From the NCBI GenBank assembly GCA_033182465.1, contig CP137327.1:1426001-1490000 (forward strand): 64,000 nt of DNA. The letters run 5' to 3'. This stretch comes from Sanghuangporus weigelae (Eukaryota; Basidiomycota; Agaricomycetes; Hymenochaetales; Hymenochaetaceae). The position numbers and the translations under genes are program-made. Positions 11,657-23,361 of the stretch are shown here, piece after piece; the stretch's first letter is position 1; each line of letters starts with the position of its first letter. The notes beneath the pieces are model-generated. The model had not been told where the DNA came from and did no database searches. It saw only the letters and a program-made list of their open reading frames with translations.

Positions 11657-12955
11657 CTAGGCCGACCGTAACTGCGATTTACAGGAACAATGATTCCCGT
11701 GAACACCGTTGTGCCAGTAATCCATCCCGCAATACTCTTCTATGTCTTTCTCGACGTCGAAAAACATACTGACGGTCGCAAATCGAATGGGAGCATCGCC
11801 TTGATATTTTTGTCAGTCCCAGTTCTTTGATTTTTATTGATCTGTGCACTCACCCCATCGGTATTTGTATATCCTCTCTGGCACGCGCATGATCTCATCG
11901 AGCCATGCTCGGACATCCGGTCGTCGGAAAGCATCAAGCTTCACAATCTCGAAGTTATTGTAGTACGTCGGGAAGTCATGTTTCCCCATCTCCTCAGGAT
12001 TACGATTCGCGGGCCATTGCCAGCCATTGCTCTGAAGGTTTTCCTCGACTTCGGAGTGAAGATGAGCATATTCATCGACGAGATTCCACAGACCGACGGT
12101 AACCCAATCAGGGTCCGTTGTACGTACGTTGAAGGCATATGATCGGTTGTGTTGGTGGAAAAGGTCGACAGGGTCGTAGCAGAGGGGCTTGAAGATGTAC
12201 GAGTCTGTGTCGAGTCGCATGTAATACGTTACGTCTTTCAATCGCGGGTGGTCGAATATCTGAGACGCGAAGAAAGCACACATCTGATGGTAACCTATGC
12301 ACCGCCTTCCTATCAACCGCAAAATAAGAAGAAATAAGTATAGGATCACTCACCTGGCCAGTAATCAGCGAAAACTGGGTCAACAACAGACTTGTCATGC
12401 GACATGTTATCTGGTAAGTGCCACTCCAATCTAATCCATTCTATTCTTCCAATAAACCATCGTGCCTCTTGATTGCCTCCCAAGAAGTCATACAAACGAA
12501 GCATGAACTCATTGCGTCTTGACTGGTCGTCCAGGTCGTCCGAATACATTAATAGGATGGGCCATGGGTGCATTTTGACGTTGTTAAACAGGTAAGACAT
12601 CGACAACAGAAGCTCTCGGAGTCGCCAAAAGTTGACGAGATAGAGTACAACAGCAGAATAACCGAGGTTCTGCTCTGCTAGTTCTTTCATTGGTACATCT
12701 GTGCACGAACCAAGTAAGACTTATTTTTACATTGCCGAGATAGAATAGAGACGCACTTTGCAAGTCAAACTGGGGCGTCATCTTCATATGATACCTAACA
12801 AACTCTCCCGACGTGTACCACGCATCCACATACGTCGTCCCGCGACTCGTCACCTTCCATAAATTCCACAATACAACGGTCAAAAATAGTCCAAAAATCA
12901 CGAATAGAACCTTTCTCGACGCCAGAAAGCGATAAAACGGATTGTTCGTCTGCAT
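11657..12955 (-). CDS. GT15 alpha-1,2-mannosyltransferase (KTR/KRE2 family)
   Basis: A Golgi type II membrane enzyme that adds alpha-1,2-mannose from GDP-mannose to O- and N-linked glycans of wall proteins. The ATG at 12955 gives a short basic tail and one transmembrane segment (VLFVIFGLFLTVVLWNLW, residues about 15-33), then a short stem and the catalytic domain. Family blocks seen: NMSHDKSVVDPVFADY, GYHQMCAFFASQIFDHP, the metal-binding YMRLDTDSYI, TVGLWNLVDEY, and near the end GDAPIRFATVSMFF and HNGVHGNHCSC. The stop is at 11657-11659. Length, about 360-380 residues after splicing, is normal for KTR proteins. No damage was seen. Which KTR paralog it is cannot be told by eye. Confidence 0.93.
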
Positions 12956-13381
12956 TTTACTGCGACGACGACAGGAGATAGTACAGCCTCAACCAGTAGA
13001 CGAGATAAGAGTAAAAAGCAAAGCGTGAATATGTCCGGGCATCAGAAATCTCTATCAACGCTCTCGCTACGCATCGGCAGCCGGAATGCTGCTTTTGGTT
13101 GTGCGGCAACTCCGGTCCCCTTACGTAAGGCAACAGTAGGTCAGGTCGGAGTGTACATATTCTTAAATACATCCATAAAATTCTGGACATGTCTCCTCAT
13201 CCTTTCTGCAAACGGCCCTCGACTGCGGAAATCGGTACACCGGTGTCGGTCCCGAGAACCAAGACATCTTCCCAAGGCCTTCCTGATCTGCGTTAGCCTC
13301 TTCCGAGATCTACGCTTTACAGGTTACAGAAATATCTTCTACGCGACCTTCGCGGTTCTATTTTCTATTTTTGCTCGCCGA
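12956..13381. other. Intergenic between GT15 and SUZ12-like genes
   Basis: Both neighbours are on the minus strand. The span holds the SUZ12-like 3' UTR and the GT15 promoter. Nothing else was recognised. Confidence 0.5.
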
Positions 13382-15830
13382 TTAAACTGGGGTACCTCGC
13401 CAAGCTCGCTTCCAATGGTCCATCCCGACGAGATCTTTGTAGTACTTTAAGGTATCACAGAACTGAGTTCCTGTCAAGTAACGATTTTGAACGAGTACCT
13501 GCGGTGAGAGATGTCGGTCAAACGGATGAAGCATAAATCTCAACATACTTATACTTACCAGCAACCATGTCCGCAGCGCCGCAAAGCCCGCTGCACGATG
13601 GATCGTGCGCCAATATTCATCAACGAATACTTGAATGCCTGCCTCATAATCCTCAATGAACTTCGGTCTGATTTTTTTTAATCCAGAAGATCAGCAATGG
13701 AGATCATCGTGTAAGTCCATAAATTCATTCTTACCTATTGAGAAATATCCATCGACTCCACAATGCCAGCATTACCTTATCCTCGTCTCGTGTATCACCG
13801 AGCTCGAATACATCTTCCTCCCTTTCGATAACGTGTCCAGTCATTAGGCCGAATGGCTCGAGATTCAGCTCATTGAGGATATCATATAATTTAGGCCCGC
13901 CCGGTCGGTCAGAGTACGTATCTTCTGTAATGTAAGGATGAGCTGCCGCGGGACCTTCGAGTTCATCGAATGGAGGAGGTGTTGGGTAGCGATCTGGATT
14001 TTCAGGATCTATCGGTCGGGGAGGGCGCAAGATGTTCGGTAAGGCTGGAATCGTAGTCTTTGCGACTATGAAAGGACGAATCGGTGACAGGATTGGGCTT
14101 GAAGGTTGAGCTTTGGATGGTGACGACGAGAAGATTGTTTGAGCTCTTACGACGGATGGTCCGCGCAGAAAGGGCTTGTCCTGCGCCGGAGGTACACGTT
14201 GCGGATGCAGCACATGTTGGTCGTCGGAAGATAAATCTTCTTCCTCGGATGAACTACCGATTAAAACGAATTCTTTCTTTCCTGAATCTTCGGTCCCGGA
14301 TTCCGATTCCGGGACGTTTGGGAGAGTTACTTTTAGCAGTAGCGAGTTCTGGGAACGTTCGACTGATCAGTCTAAAACGAGAGGTTCAAAACTGTTGAGT
14401 CATACTAACATCCCCGCTATCTGACCATTCATATGCGCATTGGGTATGATGCCGGTAGAGATGGGTATCCAACGCGCCTCTCGTGTTGAAGCACAAATTG
14501 ATAGCGCATAACGGGCAAAACCACCTGCCATAGAACGAGCCTCCAGGGTATTCGTACTCTGCTATGACATAGATAACATTGACATGTGTGACCTCGATCG
14601 AACGAATAGCATCAGAGTCGTGTCCTCGCCATTTTGATGGTCCAAGCGCGTCCATGGATTTGCGCAAATTTCTTCTGAGGAAGGGAAGTTGGCCTCTAGC
14701 AAGAAGCCTTGCTTCGCGGATAGTCAGAGCATCAAGTGCATCGGTGAGTTCCTTTTCAAGATCTTCAGGAGTCTCCTTTCCTTTCTCGACATCTAGACTT
14801 GGGGTCTGGATACCAGTCGACTTATCAACAGTGCGGAGCTGTTGGGCCCGATTTATTATCTCAGCTGGATCAGCATCTACGTAAAGATCGTCCTCTTCAT
14901 CTTCATCATCCAGATTGAGAGGTAAATCTGAATCGATAAGCGATATTGGCTCTGGAGGCTCTGATGCATCCTGGCTTGTCTTCCTCTCCGGCTGTATTCT
15001 TGCTTTACGCGCGGCTCGTTGACCAAGAGGTGGACGTCGGTCGCCCACTGAGACGATACTGAATACAGACTTGTGAGCACACGAAGCGGCAGTATGCTGA
15101 GACTAACCTTGGCTTAGATATTCGGAAACTCTCATCTGAGCTATCCTCTGAGTCCGAATCCGTGAACCTGAAGGATTCATAATTCTATCGGATTAATTAA
15201 GTTGGATTGATCGGCTCACTCAAGTGCGACAGCAGGAAAGCTGTACGTTGTTCTTTCAGATACTCTCGAGACAGATCTTGAAGGAACCGCAGGTGTACTC
15301 CTGAAAGGCGTGACAAGAATCGAGGTCGGTTGCTTTTGAGCTCTCGGCTTTAGAGTAACTTGCGATGGTAAAGTCTTCCGGTCCACAGGACTAGGGCGAG
15401 TTATCTGTTCTCGTACTGTATGAGGTTGGAGACGAGCTGGCGTTGCCATCATCCTCCGTGCATGTCCCATAGAAGACGACCCATGATTCAAATTACTCTG
15501 AGTTGAAGCTACGCGCTGTCGGACTGGCGTTGAAGTTATCTCAGAAGTTGTTTCTGTGTCGAGCGTATTTATCGAAAGATCCTGTTCATAGGAGGCACTC
15601 TGACTAGGAGAGCGCTGATCAAATGTTGGAGCAGCTAGTACTCAAATGAGCAAAAATTCGCTAGATCGAATAACGATAATTTACCGTGTAACTCTGATAA
15701 AGATGAAGCCCTTACTTGGACCTGCGCGAAAGCAATAAGCTCTCTTTGAATGGGGACTCAAGAGGATACACACGTTCATTGAGGAGATAGGACCTACCGC
15801 CTTACGTCTCTTTGCCTGTGGAGGCGTCAT
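13382..15830 (-). CDS. SUZ12: SUZ12-like Polycomb (PRC2) subunit with C2H2 finger and VEFS box
   Basis: From the ATG at 15830 (MTPPQAKRRK) come a disordered Ser/Pro/Thr region, an acidic stretch (DDEDEEDDLYVD near 14890), and a zinc finger of the SUZ12 type: WFCPLCAINLCFN with His-His in DTHLYRHH near 14470, preceded by EYPGGSFYGR. A Pro-rich spacer (13.95-14.2 kb) follows, then a VEFS-like helical block (LNELNLEPFG; DEDKVMLALWSRWIFLNR; FIEDYEAGIQVFVDEYW; LVQNRYLTGTQFCDTLKYY). The stop is at 13382-13384. In animals, plants and some fungi SUZ12 scaffolds PRC2, which methylates H3K27. The finger-then-VEFS order fits SUZ12 and little else, but basidiomycete versions are divergent, so another VEFS-box protein is possible. 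Exon borders in the first 700 bases are the weakest part of the model. Confidence 0.6.
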
Positions 15831-16182
15831 TTCATTATATGCTAAATCTGTGAGCTAGCCTGAAGTCTATGTGGTCAACTCGGACACCAGCCTGCCAATG
15901 ATCGATCGTTGAAAATAAGTAGTTCCGACTCCCGATAGCTGAGAATGGAAGATTAAAGGAGCAATTCAGCTGTTGACTCTATTACTTCGGTGAAGGAGAG
16001 TCACTGATCTAAATCAATTCCAGCTGGAGTCGAAAGACGTCTTGGAGATGGTTGGAGATAAAAAGGAAGCTGAGTCTGCTGAGAAGTTCACGGGCGTTAC
16101 ACCGTGAGACGCGTCAGTCACGCATGCCTTGGAATACGGTCACGCGCATCCTCACTTTTGCTGGCAGTCACGGCATGCTCAT
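15831..16182. promoter_or_regulatory. Shared divergent promoter region, SUZ12-like / COQ8
   Basis: About 350 bases separate the divergent start codons at 15830 (minus) and 16183 (plus). Both promoters and 5' UTRs must lie here. I identify no specific binding site. Confidence 0.5.
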
Positions 16183-18558
16183 ATGCCACCAAGTCCCCTG
16201 TACAACTGGCTCTGTGTGCTGCACTCTGCTTCAGAAATCATCTCTCATGCTGCAACTATCAGAGCGGCCCAGGCAACACGGGCGAATGGTAGGCTTGGAA
16301 GGGGACATGAACGAGCGGATGCTACGGGAGGATTGTATCCAAGGAAGAGTTTCGATGTAGAGAATAGAGCGAAAGAGGCTGACAGGGAGGCTAGTAGACC
16401 ACCGAACGCCAAAGAGCAAGAGACGAAGACCTCTTTTCAAACATACAATTTATCCGATGCTTCTTTACAGGAGAGCGAGCGTCTGTTACCTCAGCGAGAA
16501 CCGACTGAACCATCTACTTCATATCCGGATGCTTCGGTGCATACAAATCCTGTCTCGAAGACGCCTATAGCTCACTCTGATAAAGCTGTCCAGAGCTCTG
16601 CATCGGACGCACATCTCTCTTCTGAAAGTGTCAGCAGATTTTCTGGTGATAAAGCATCTCCGGTGCGTCCTACTACACTGGAGGAGCCAAGATATACGGA
16701 GGAACTGGATACCTCGGGAAAGACGACACTCACGGATTCACCAGAGGTTATGGAATCTGTCCCGATTTCGGAAACTGAAGCAAAGGTGCGTCCTTTCCTG
16801 ATGCCTGATTATTCTGGCTTATTCGTTGTAGCTTTTGCAATCAGAACTACTTCCACAATCATCCCGACCACTATCCCAGACACAACGAAATCTCCAAGCA
16901 TCCCGGGTACCTTCTTCTCGAATAGGGAGATTGTTCCATTACGGTGGTCTTGCAGCTAGTCTGGGATATGGTGCCGCGTCAGAAGCATTTAGACGGGTGT
17001 CTTCCTCACAAGTTGAAGGACAGTCCTCGTTGATGATGACTCCCGCAAATGTCAAGCGTCTTGTTGAGAAACTGTCCAAAATGCGTGGGGCCGCGCTGAA
17101 GCTCGGGCAATTCATGAGCATACAAGGTGAGCTCAGGTGGATTTATGGTCCAGCAGTCATTCTAAGTGCAATGTAGACACTCATTTGCTTCCGAAGGACG
17201 TGGAGGAAGTGTTCCGACGTGTTCAGGACAGCGCGCATTACATGCCAAACTGGCAGATGGAGGTATGCTAATCTGCTCAATCTATCTCTGTCTTTCTGAC
17301 TTGGCGTAGCGCGTTATGTCTGATTCTCTCGGTCCGTCATGGGAATCTAATTTCGCATCCTTCGACCGTGTCCCTTTCGCAGCTGCTTCTCTTGGACAAG
17401 TACATTCTGCGGTCCTTGCAGCACATGCATCTCCGACTGGAAAAGAAGAGAAGGTTGCCATAAAGATCCAATTTCCAGACATCGCGAAGAGCATCGAGAG
17501 TGATCTGGGGTATCTCAAGTTACTCCTCAATGCCGGGAAGATCTTGCCGCGAGGTTTGTTCCTCGACAAAACCCTCCAGGTCATGAAAGGGGAGCTTGCA
17601 GATGAGTGTGATTATACGCGCGAAGCTGCGTGTGCGCGATTCTTTGGGTCGCAAGGCGCGCTTGGCAAGGATAGACGTTTTAGAGTACCTTGGGTATGGG
17701 AGGGAAGCACGGAGCGCGTACTCGTAATGCAACAGATGGATGGTGTGAGCGTTGGAGGGAATATTGTAGACAATCTTAGCCAGGAATCTCGGGATCAGGT
17801 AGGTGCGCTCCGGTCTGAGCTCAGCGATACAATGCTGACAGTTATGGCAGATTGCTTCAACGATTCTTGAACTGTGCATGAAAGAGCTCTTCGAGTTCCG
17901 TATGATGCAGACGGATCCGAACTGGTCAAATTTCCTTTGGAATGAACAAAGACGGCAGGTACGCGTCCCATATCCTACCATTCCGAGGATACGGTATATC
18001 GAAAAATATTGCCTACGCATAGATTGAACTGATCGACTTCGGTGCAACTCAGTCCTACTCTAAAGAGTTCATCGACAAGTGGATGCACGTCTTACAAGCA
18101 GCTGTTGCAGAGGACTACGACGCTTGTGTACACTGGAGTCTAGAGCTAGGATACCTCAAAGGCGGAGAAAGCAAATCGATGCTTGACGCACATATTCGTT
18201 CGCTCACGTTGCTCGCGACTCCTTTCCGTGCTCGCAAGTCCGCATCGTATGAACTCGGCGCGGATAGAAGCTATGCATTCGGAAGAGGAACGGATTGGGC
18301 TCGGATCACTGCTGAGATCCGTTCGTTGATCCCTGTGATGTTGAGAGAGCGGCTGACACCTCCGCCGAGGGAGACGTACAGTCTGAATAGGTGTGTGCCC
18401 GTTGATGAGCTTGTAACACCGATAATTGACTAAATGGTCGGAATGGCAGAAAACTTAGTGGCGCATTCCTACTTGCATCCAGGCTTGGAGCCAAAGTCGA
18501 TTGCAAGTTGATCTGGGAATCGACAGTCGAAAAACACGAGTTCGCACAGCCAACTTGA
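16183..18558 (+). CDS. COQ8: COQ8/ABC1 atypical kinase for ubiquinone synthesis
   Basis: A mitochondrial inner-membrane ATPase/kinase of the UbiB (ADCK) family that keeps the coenzyme Q biosynthetic complex working. The start at 16183 is chosen because [20 protein letters not shown] is the usual helical beginning; about 190 disordered residues follow. The UbiB core starts in exon 2 ([16 protein letters not shown]). Hallmarks: KxGQ motif [13 protein letters not shown], Ala-rich loop [10 protein letters not shown], Lys in [30 protein letters not shown], a divided catalytic loop [11 protein letters not shown], and [12 protein letters not shown]. The last intron (GTGTGT..GGCAG, about 18391-18450) leads to the exon ending [16 protein letters not shown] and a stop at 18556-18558. 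All signature motifs are present, so it should be functional. The gene converges on OPI3/PEM2. Confidence 0.93.
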
Positions 18559-18734
18559 TCTCGCGAAAAACAAGTTATACACGCATTTGTCAAAGTATTA
18601 GAGAACCCGCTCCCCAAGTATCATTATTCTCGCACAAACTAACTAGATCCTCTGATTGAATTGCACTAGGCTCTAGATGTCCCGTTGCAATGAAGTTCAA
18701 TACCCATTTGTAGCGTAAGCATGCAGAGGCAATA

Positions 18735-19640
18735 TCAGAGTTCCTTTTTGACGTTGTTGGTCTTTGCCTCAGAGCGCTTCGAGTATATCATAGTCGTAAA
18801 TGGTCTGTCTTAAGTTTCAGTAATGGTGCGAATCGGAAACAGCAGTTTGATCTTACCCCTCGAACTTGAGCGCTATAGTGTAGCAGATATGCACGTAAAG
18901 TGTTATTAGAAGACCAGCAGGTTTTTCATACCTATACATGAAAATTTAATTACGGTGTGATCACTTATACGTGGAATTGTACGCACCAAAGAGCGGTAGC
19001 CAAGAAACATAAAGTGCTTCCCACATACATCGGATTCTCGAGGACGTTGAAAGGAAAGCCTTCTACGCGGTGGTCCATGCTACAAGCAGGTGATAGCACC
19101 GTCAGCCACTTTCTTTGAGAAAAAGATGGACATCCACGCACAGAATCCCGAAGTAATCCCCGAGGAACGTACCAGTCATCCCTAGTGCCCAAGTTGACGA
19201 GATCACAAACGTCTGACCAACGACGAAAAGCAGAACGGGAAGGACGATATGAAGATTCAAGGGTAGATCGTTTGGTAAGATTGGGTGCGAAGGCTGCTCT
19301 GAAAGAGCGCGATGATATCTTTACGGGGAACAGGTTGAGCAACAACGTGCAAGTCACCACCGAGCTTCGCCACTCACAAAGAATCACGAAGGATACCAAA
19401 CGAAAAAATCATGAAAGCTAGAAAAAAGCATCCTGCCTTTGCATTGCCACCGAAGAGACGCGTTAAGGATTTGTTGTGGTATTCTAGGACGAAAGGTAGA
19501 TGGTCAGCGCGTTTCCTGGAGGACGGCGCGAGCCCGCTCTACGTACCATTTCGCGCAACAATATTCCATGCCAGCGGGTTGAAGGTAATAGATGCTAAGG
19601 ACACCAACAACGACGCCTTGCCGAAGTCCACCCACTGCAT
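18735..19640 (-). CDS. OPI3: Phospholipid methyltransferase OPI3/PEM2
   Basis: An ER-membrane enzyme that uses S-adenosylmethionine for the last methylations from phosphatidyl-monomethylethanolamine to phosphatidylcholine. Splicing gives about 200 residues, the usual size. From the ATG at 19640: MQWVDFGKASLLVSLASITF, AWNIVARN-EYHNKSLTRLFGG, FLAFMIFSFGILRDSL, then FVVGQTFVISSTWALGMTG and TFLGDYFGIL. The catalytic exon follows (MDHRVEGFPFNVLENPMYVG), then YEKPAGLLITLYVHICY and a Lys-rich tail (NNVKKEL, ER-retention-like). The stop is at 18735-18737. At least four short introns are used, all with good borders. It runs divergent to the SDR gene with only 157 bases between start codons. Confidence 0.94.
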
Positions 19641-19797
19641 CGTCCTTGCCGTGTCAACCGTCGTTGCGTGCGTAAACCAAGAGTCAAGGCGCGAATTATT
19701 GTCTTCCTTTTTTTTCTTCAGGTGATTTTATAGTAAGCCTCGGTTCCTTCCGAATCACCATCATCACATTTTACATACACAACCATTTAGCGAAAGG
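19641..19797. promoter_or_regulatory. Compact divergent promoter, OPI3 / SDR
   Basis: Only 157 bases lie between the two start codons. They include a pyrimidine-rich run (about 19707-19720). Both genes must start transcription here, so co-regulation is possible, though no named element was recognised. Confidence 0.5.
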
Positions 19798-20841
19798 ATG
19801 GACCTTGGCGTGAAGGATACTCGCGTTCTTATTACAGGTCAAGACTTTGGCGGATTTCATTGCATGATGAGCTTCGGCTGAATTCAAGTCAGGAGCGAAT
19901 GGCGGGATAGGTTTCGTCACTACACACCTTTTTCTTGGTGAGGAGATCCTTCAGCCTATCACGATCCTATTTATACTGTAGTTGTACTGGCATTCATATC
20001 GAACGTAGATCAAGGCGCAGATGTCGTTGCGCATTACAACACGAAGAAAGATCCCTTGGAGTCGCTAGATGGAAATTCCCGTCTATCAACAGTCCAAGCG
20101 GATCTAACTCAAGAATCCGATGTCGTGAAACTCTTCGATTCACAAAAGGACAATCCTATTCAAGTCCTCGTCGTAAACCATGGAATCTGGCCTGGTCACG
20201 ATGAGCCCATCTCGCAAATGTCGCTTGAGCAGTGGAACAAAACGATCATAACAAATCTGACATCTTCGTTTCTTATCGTCCGTGAGTTCCTGCGCCGATT
20301 GGATAAGCCAGACATACCTGCTTCGACTAAGGAGAAAGTCGCTGTTATCTTCATCGGAAGTACTGCTGGGAAATATGGTGAAGCCGGGCATGCTGACTAT
20401 GCGGCATCGAAGAGTGGTATTTTGAAGGAATGGGTCAATGCGTGATTCGAGACTGATTTCGCGTTTCAGCGTTGATGTACGGATTTCTGCTCTCCCTGAA
20501 AAACGAGATCGTCAAGATCGCTCCGAGGGGACGTGTCAACTGCGTAGCGCCTGGCTGGGTCAAAACACCTATGGCTGAAGAAGCGCTTTCGAACCCGAAC
20601 ACTGTCTACCGTGCTCTTGCAACGTACGTTCATCTGCCTAAGTCTATGGCTTGTTAGGTCTGACCTAGCGTTTTGCTCTAGGACGCCGTTGAAGAAAGTT
20701 GCAACGCCGTCCGATGTGGCTTATCAAATTCTCGCTCTCGCTTCTCCGGTAATTTCGGGACATGTTACCGGGCAAGTGATCATGGTCGAAGGTGGAATGG
20801 AGGGCAGGCTTTTGAATATGCCCGAGGACATCGATAGATAA
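19798..20841 (+). CDS. Short-chain dehydrogenase/reductase (SDR)
   Basis: A classical SDR of about 270 residues, NAD(P)H-dependent, substrate unknown. Exon 1 is MDLGVKDTRVLITG; introns at about 19838-19890 and 19940-20010 restore the cofactor loop TGANGGIG and then GADVVAHYNTKK. Further blocks: acidic DLTQESDVV, VLVVNHG (NNAG position), the catalytic serine stretch VIFIGSTAGKYG, YAASK (Tyr and Lys of the active site), then after another intron ALMYGFLLSLKNEI, RVNCVAPGWVKTPM and GHVTGQVIMVEGG at the C-terminus. Motifs are complete and the stop is at 20841. The NHG in place of NNAG is a modest change. A broken partial copy lies 1.6 kb downstream. Confidence 0.9.
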
Positions 20842-21442
20842 GACCCCATGGGTCCATGGTATTGAATATGAAGGTCAGTAAAATTCATCTTCATATCTGC
20901 CCGGTTGGTTATATGATATTTGTAACTTCAAAGAAAATCGCGTTTTGGTGTTGCTATCCTTCTGCGATCTGAGATGAATTGTCGATAATCTCTCCGAGGC
21001 TCTACTTTATTTGGGCAGGGATCTCTGGTGCTTCCCGTTAATGCGATATCTCGTGGTGCTAAGAGAAATACGATGGCATGCTGCTAGTCATCGTTGCGCT
21101 CCGTTTTTTCATCTCTACATCAATCTGGTCCTTGTATCCCCTTGTCCGGCTCATCACGCGTGGAACGAAGCTGCTCTTTTTGTGCTAGAACACGCAATAA
21201 GATTCCCGCAGACCGTTTACTTCCGGCCCAGATTCTGAGCTTCTGGTACTTCATCTTGATTTGATATCGTCCACGACGACAGCTCGTTGCAACGATGATT
21301 CGCTTCTACTATTCTACTGATGTTGCGCTACTGCGTATCTCTAAGATTAGTACCATCATCTGGCTTTCGGGGGTGGATCGGGAGGCGACCAACATCTATC
21401 CCTGATGATTTCATTGTCTGACGTACCATACGGATACATCGC
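20842..21442. other. Intergenic, SDR 3' flank
   Basis: No gene was recognised. Part of it (about 21,100-21,180, around CTCTACATCAATC and CTTGT) resembles sequence at about 22,750-22,830, so it belongs to the partly duplicated SDR 3' segment. Confidence 0.4.
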
Positions 21443-21894
21443 CTATCTATACTCTTCGTCGTTCTCCGGTATTGGATGCCAAACGTGAGCCCACGTAGGA
21501 TGGCACCGGCACACATCATCGGTCATACAAACACACCACTTCCCATCCTTGTTCAGGACTTCCCTTGATCTGGCTATGCCATCTCTCGGCCAACTGTTCC
21601 TAGCTGCAGTGAGTAACAAGTCGAGCATCATTCCGTGAACTTTCGAAAGCCCGCCCTCTTTTGTACTCAACATCGCAACCGCAATCACAGCCTAATTCTT
21701 ATGCTCGTCACTTTCATTTTCTGAGTAGACTGGTTCGAATAGATCGGCAAACTTTCGAACAAAATCTTTGAGACCGAGTCGCGATGAGAAATCGATTGAT
21801 TTGATGTCCATATTGTGCGAAGCCAAGATGAGACCACTAAGTGTCCACCAAACGAGTCATAAGGGCCGGAATGAGCGTCCTCTTCGCCGTACAT
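21443..21894 (-). CDS. Unrecognised possible gene, two open stretches
   Basis: Two minus-strand open stretches sit end to end. The upstream one starts MYGEEDAHSGPYDSFGG (ATG near 21894); the downstream one includes VHGMMLDLLLTAARNSWPRD and a Cys/His/Trp-rich stretch (WCVCMTDDVCRCHPTWAHVW). A TTAG acceptor joins them only roughly, because I found no donor of the right phase. The Cys/His pattern might bind metal, but no family is recognised. It could equally be a decayed fragment. Confidence 0.25.
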
Positions 21895-22479
21895 TTGTTG
21901 ATCAAATAATCAAAGAATCGTATCAGGAAAGGAATACATAAATCCTTTTTGTTTTTTTACGCTCGATGCTCCACGCAAATTCGCTTTAGTATCCGTTGCT
22001 TGGCACTTGACAGGCAGAGGCAATGCGTTCACGAGCTTATCGATAGGTATAGGGCCTAACAGGTTTGGGCCGACCCTTCATATAGAGCAACTCTATTTTC
22101 ATAAGCATCAGGTTGATTTCCAGATGATCTGCGGTATATGTGTGTGATGGACGGTCGTTGCGAAGGCACGATATATGTACCGTTGTTGTTGACTAACTAA
22201 GTGCTACAGGCAAATGAGATAGATCCAGAAATCTGAATCAAAGTCGAGTAATGTAATTAAATGCATATGCCTAAGCTACTTCCAGAGAGTCTAAGAAACT
22301 ATCTTGAATGCAGGTGTTCATTGGTTTGTACCATGCCCAACATTATCATCACCAGGAATCGAACGGAAGGCTCCTGCTCAGGCCTGTGGGAAATGGTTAT
22401 TGCTGCCGAATCTGCGAAAGTGCCATGCGCCCTTCGCATCTTCAAAGAGCGGTACATCGAACGGTCGATCGCACGCTTC
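21895..22479. other. Intergenic, nothing recognised
   Basis: A/T-rich short runs lie near 21,940-21,960. No coding frame, repeat or RNA gene could be supported. Confidence 0.4.
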
Positions 22480-22850
22480 AGGTTTTACCTTTGATGTATG
22501 GGTTCCTATCTTGTCTAGAGAACGGAACCAGCAAGATCACGAAGAACTGGCCCAGTCCAGAATTCCAATGACTGAAGAGGCGCTTGCGAGCACAAACACT
22601 TTTTTGAGCTCTTGTGTTGCATTTCTTCACGACACGACAGAACTTCGGCCCCGAATCCTTCTAGTCTAGATATGGAGGGAGGTTAGTCAAGTTCACGAAT
22701 ACGTTAAGTAACATCGGAATCTCGACGCGCATGATGGCGTAGTGATCAATCCCAAGATGCATTCCTCTCTACATCAATCAGATCCTTGCGTACCCGGATA
22801 CACCTTCATCACGGTCGAAGCGAAGCTCCTCGCTTGGATTTCCGATGGTC
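22480..22850 (+). pseudogene. Partial, broken copy of the SDR gene 3' part and flank
   Basis: At 22,490-22,600 LMYGFLSCLENGTSKI and IPMTEEALASTNT match the SDR gene (ALMYGFLLSLKNEIVKI and TPMAEEALSNPNT at 20,470-20,610). The stretch between them is shortened and the frame lost, and the catalytic N-terminal part is absent. Similarity continues past the coding part (TCTACATCAATCAGATCCTTG near 22,770 against 21,117), so this was a DNA-level duplication. It cannot encode an SDR. Confidence 0.65.
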
Positions 22851-23350
22851 AGCAAGATGTTTCGTAATTAGCTGATGCCGGACGGCGCTCAATTTCATAC
22901 GCTGTGGTTTTAGAGTCCCAAAAAGCGTATTATATCGTCCAAGTCTGACGTGGAAGGGCATACCGTGCCATTTTCTGCTTGCGCAGACGCGGCATCGGCA
23001 ACGATATATATAATTTGGAAGACCATTTCAGAATAAACGATCGATTTTTTTACTACCACTGTTTCACGCGTGCATAGGCTTTAGGTCAGGATAGATGTGA
23101 TTCGGAGATACTGATCGTCCTTAGGAACGCTGTGCCTGTATTTCCTTCACAGCTTGACCTAAAGATAAATTCTATTCTTTCAAATAAAAGGACAGCGCTT
23201 GTTATCCCTGGAACTTTCAGACTCTCTCCATTGCTTAGCCTGGTCAGATCCTGCTGCGTCCCCAAATGGGAAATCAAGACCTCTCTTTGGTTCACCTTGG
23301 GTTGTACCGAAGAGCACTCAATGCAGAACATCTAATTTCAGGCAGTAAAG
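22851..23350. other. Intergenic, nothing recognised
   Basis: No gene is supported. The 5' UTR, and perhaps an unplaced first exon, of the DUF6533 gene should lie in the right-hand part. Confidence 0.4.
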
Positions 23351-23361
23351 AGATTTCCTTG

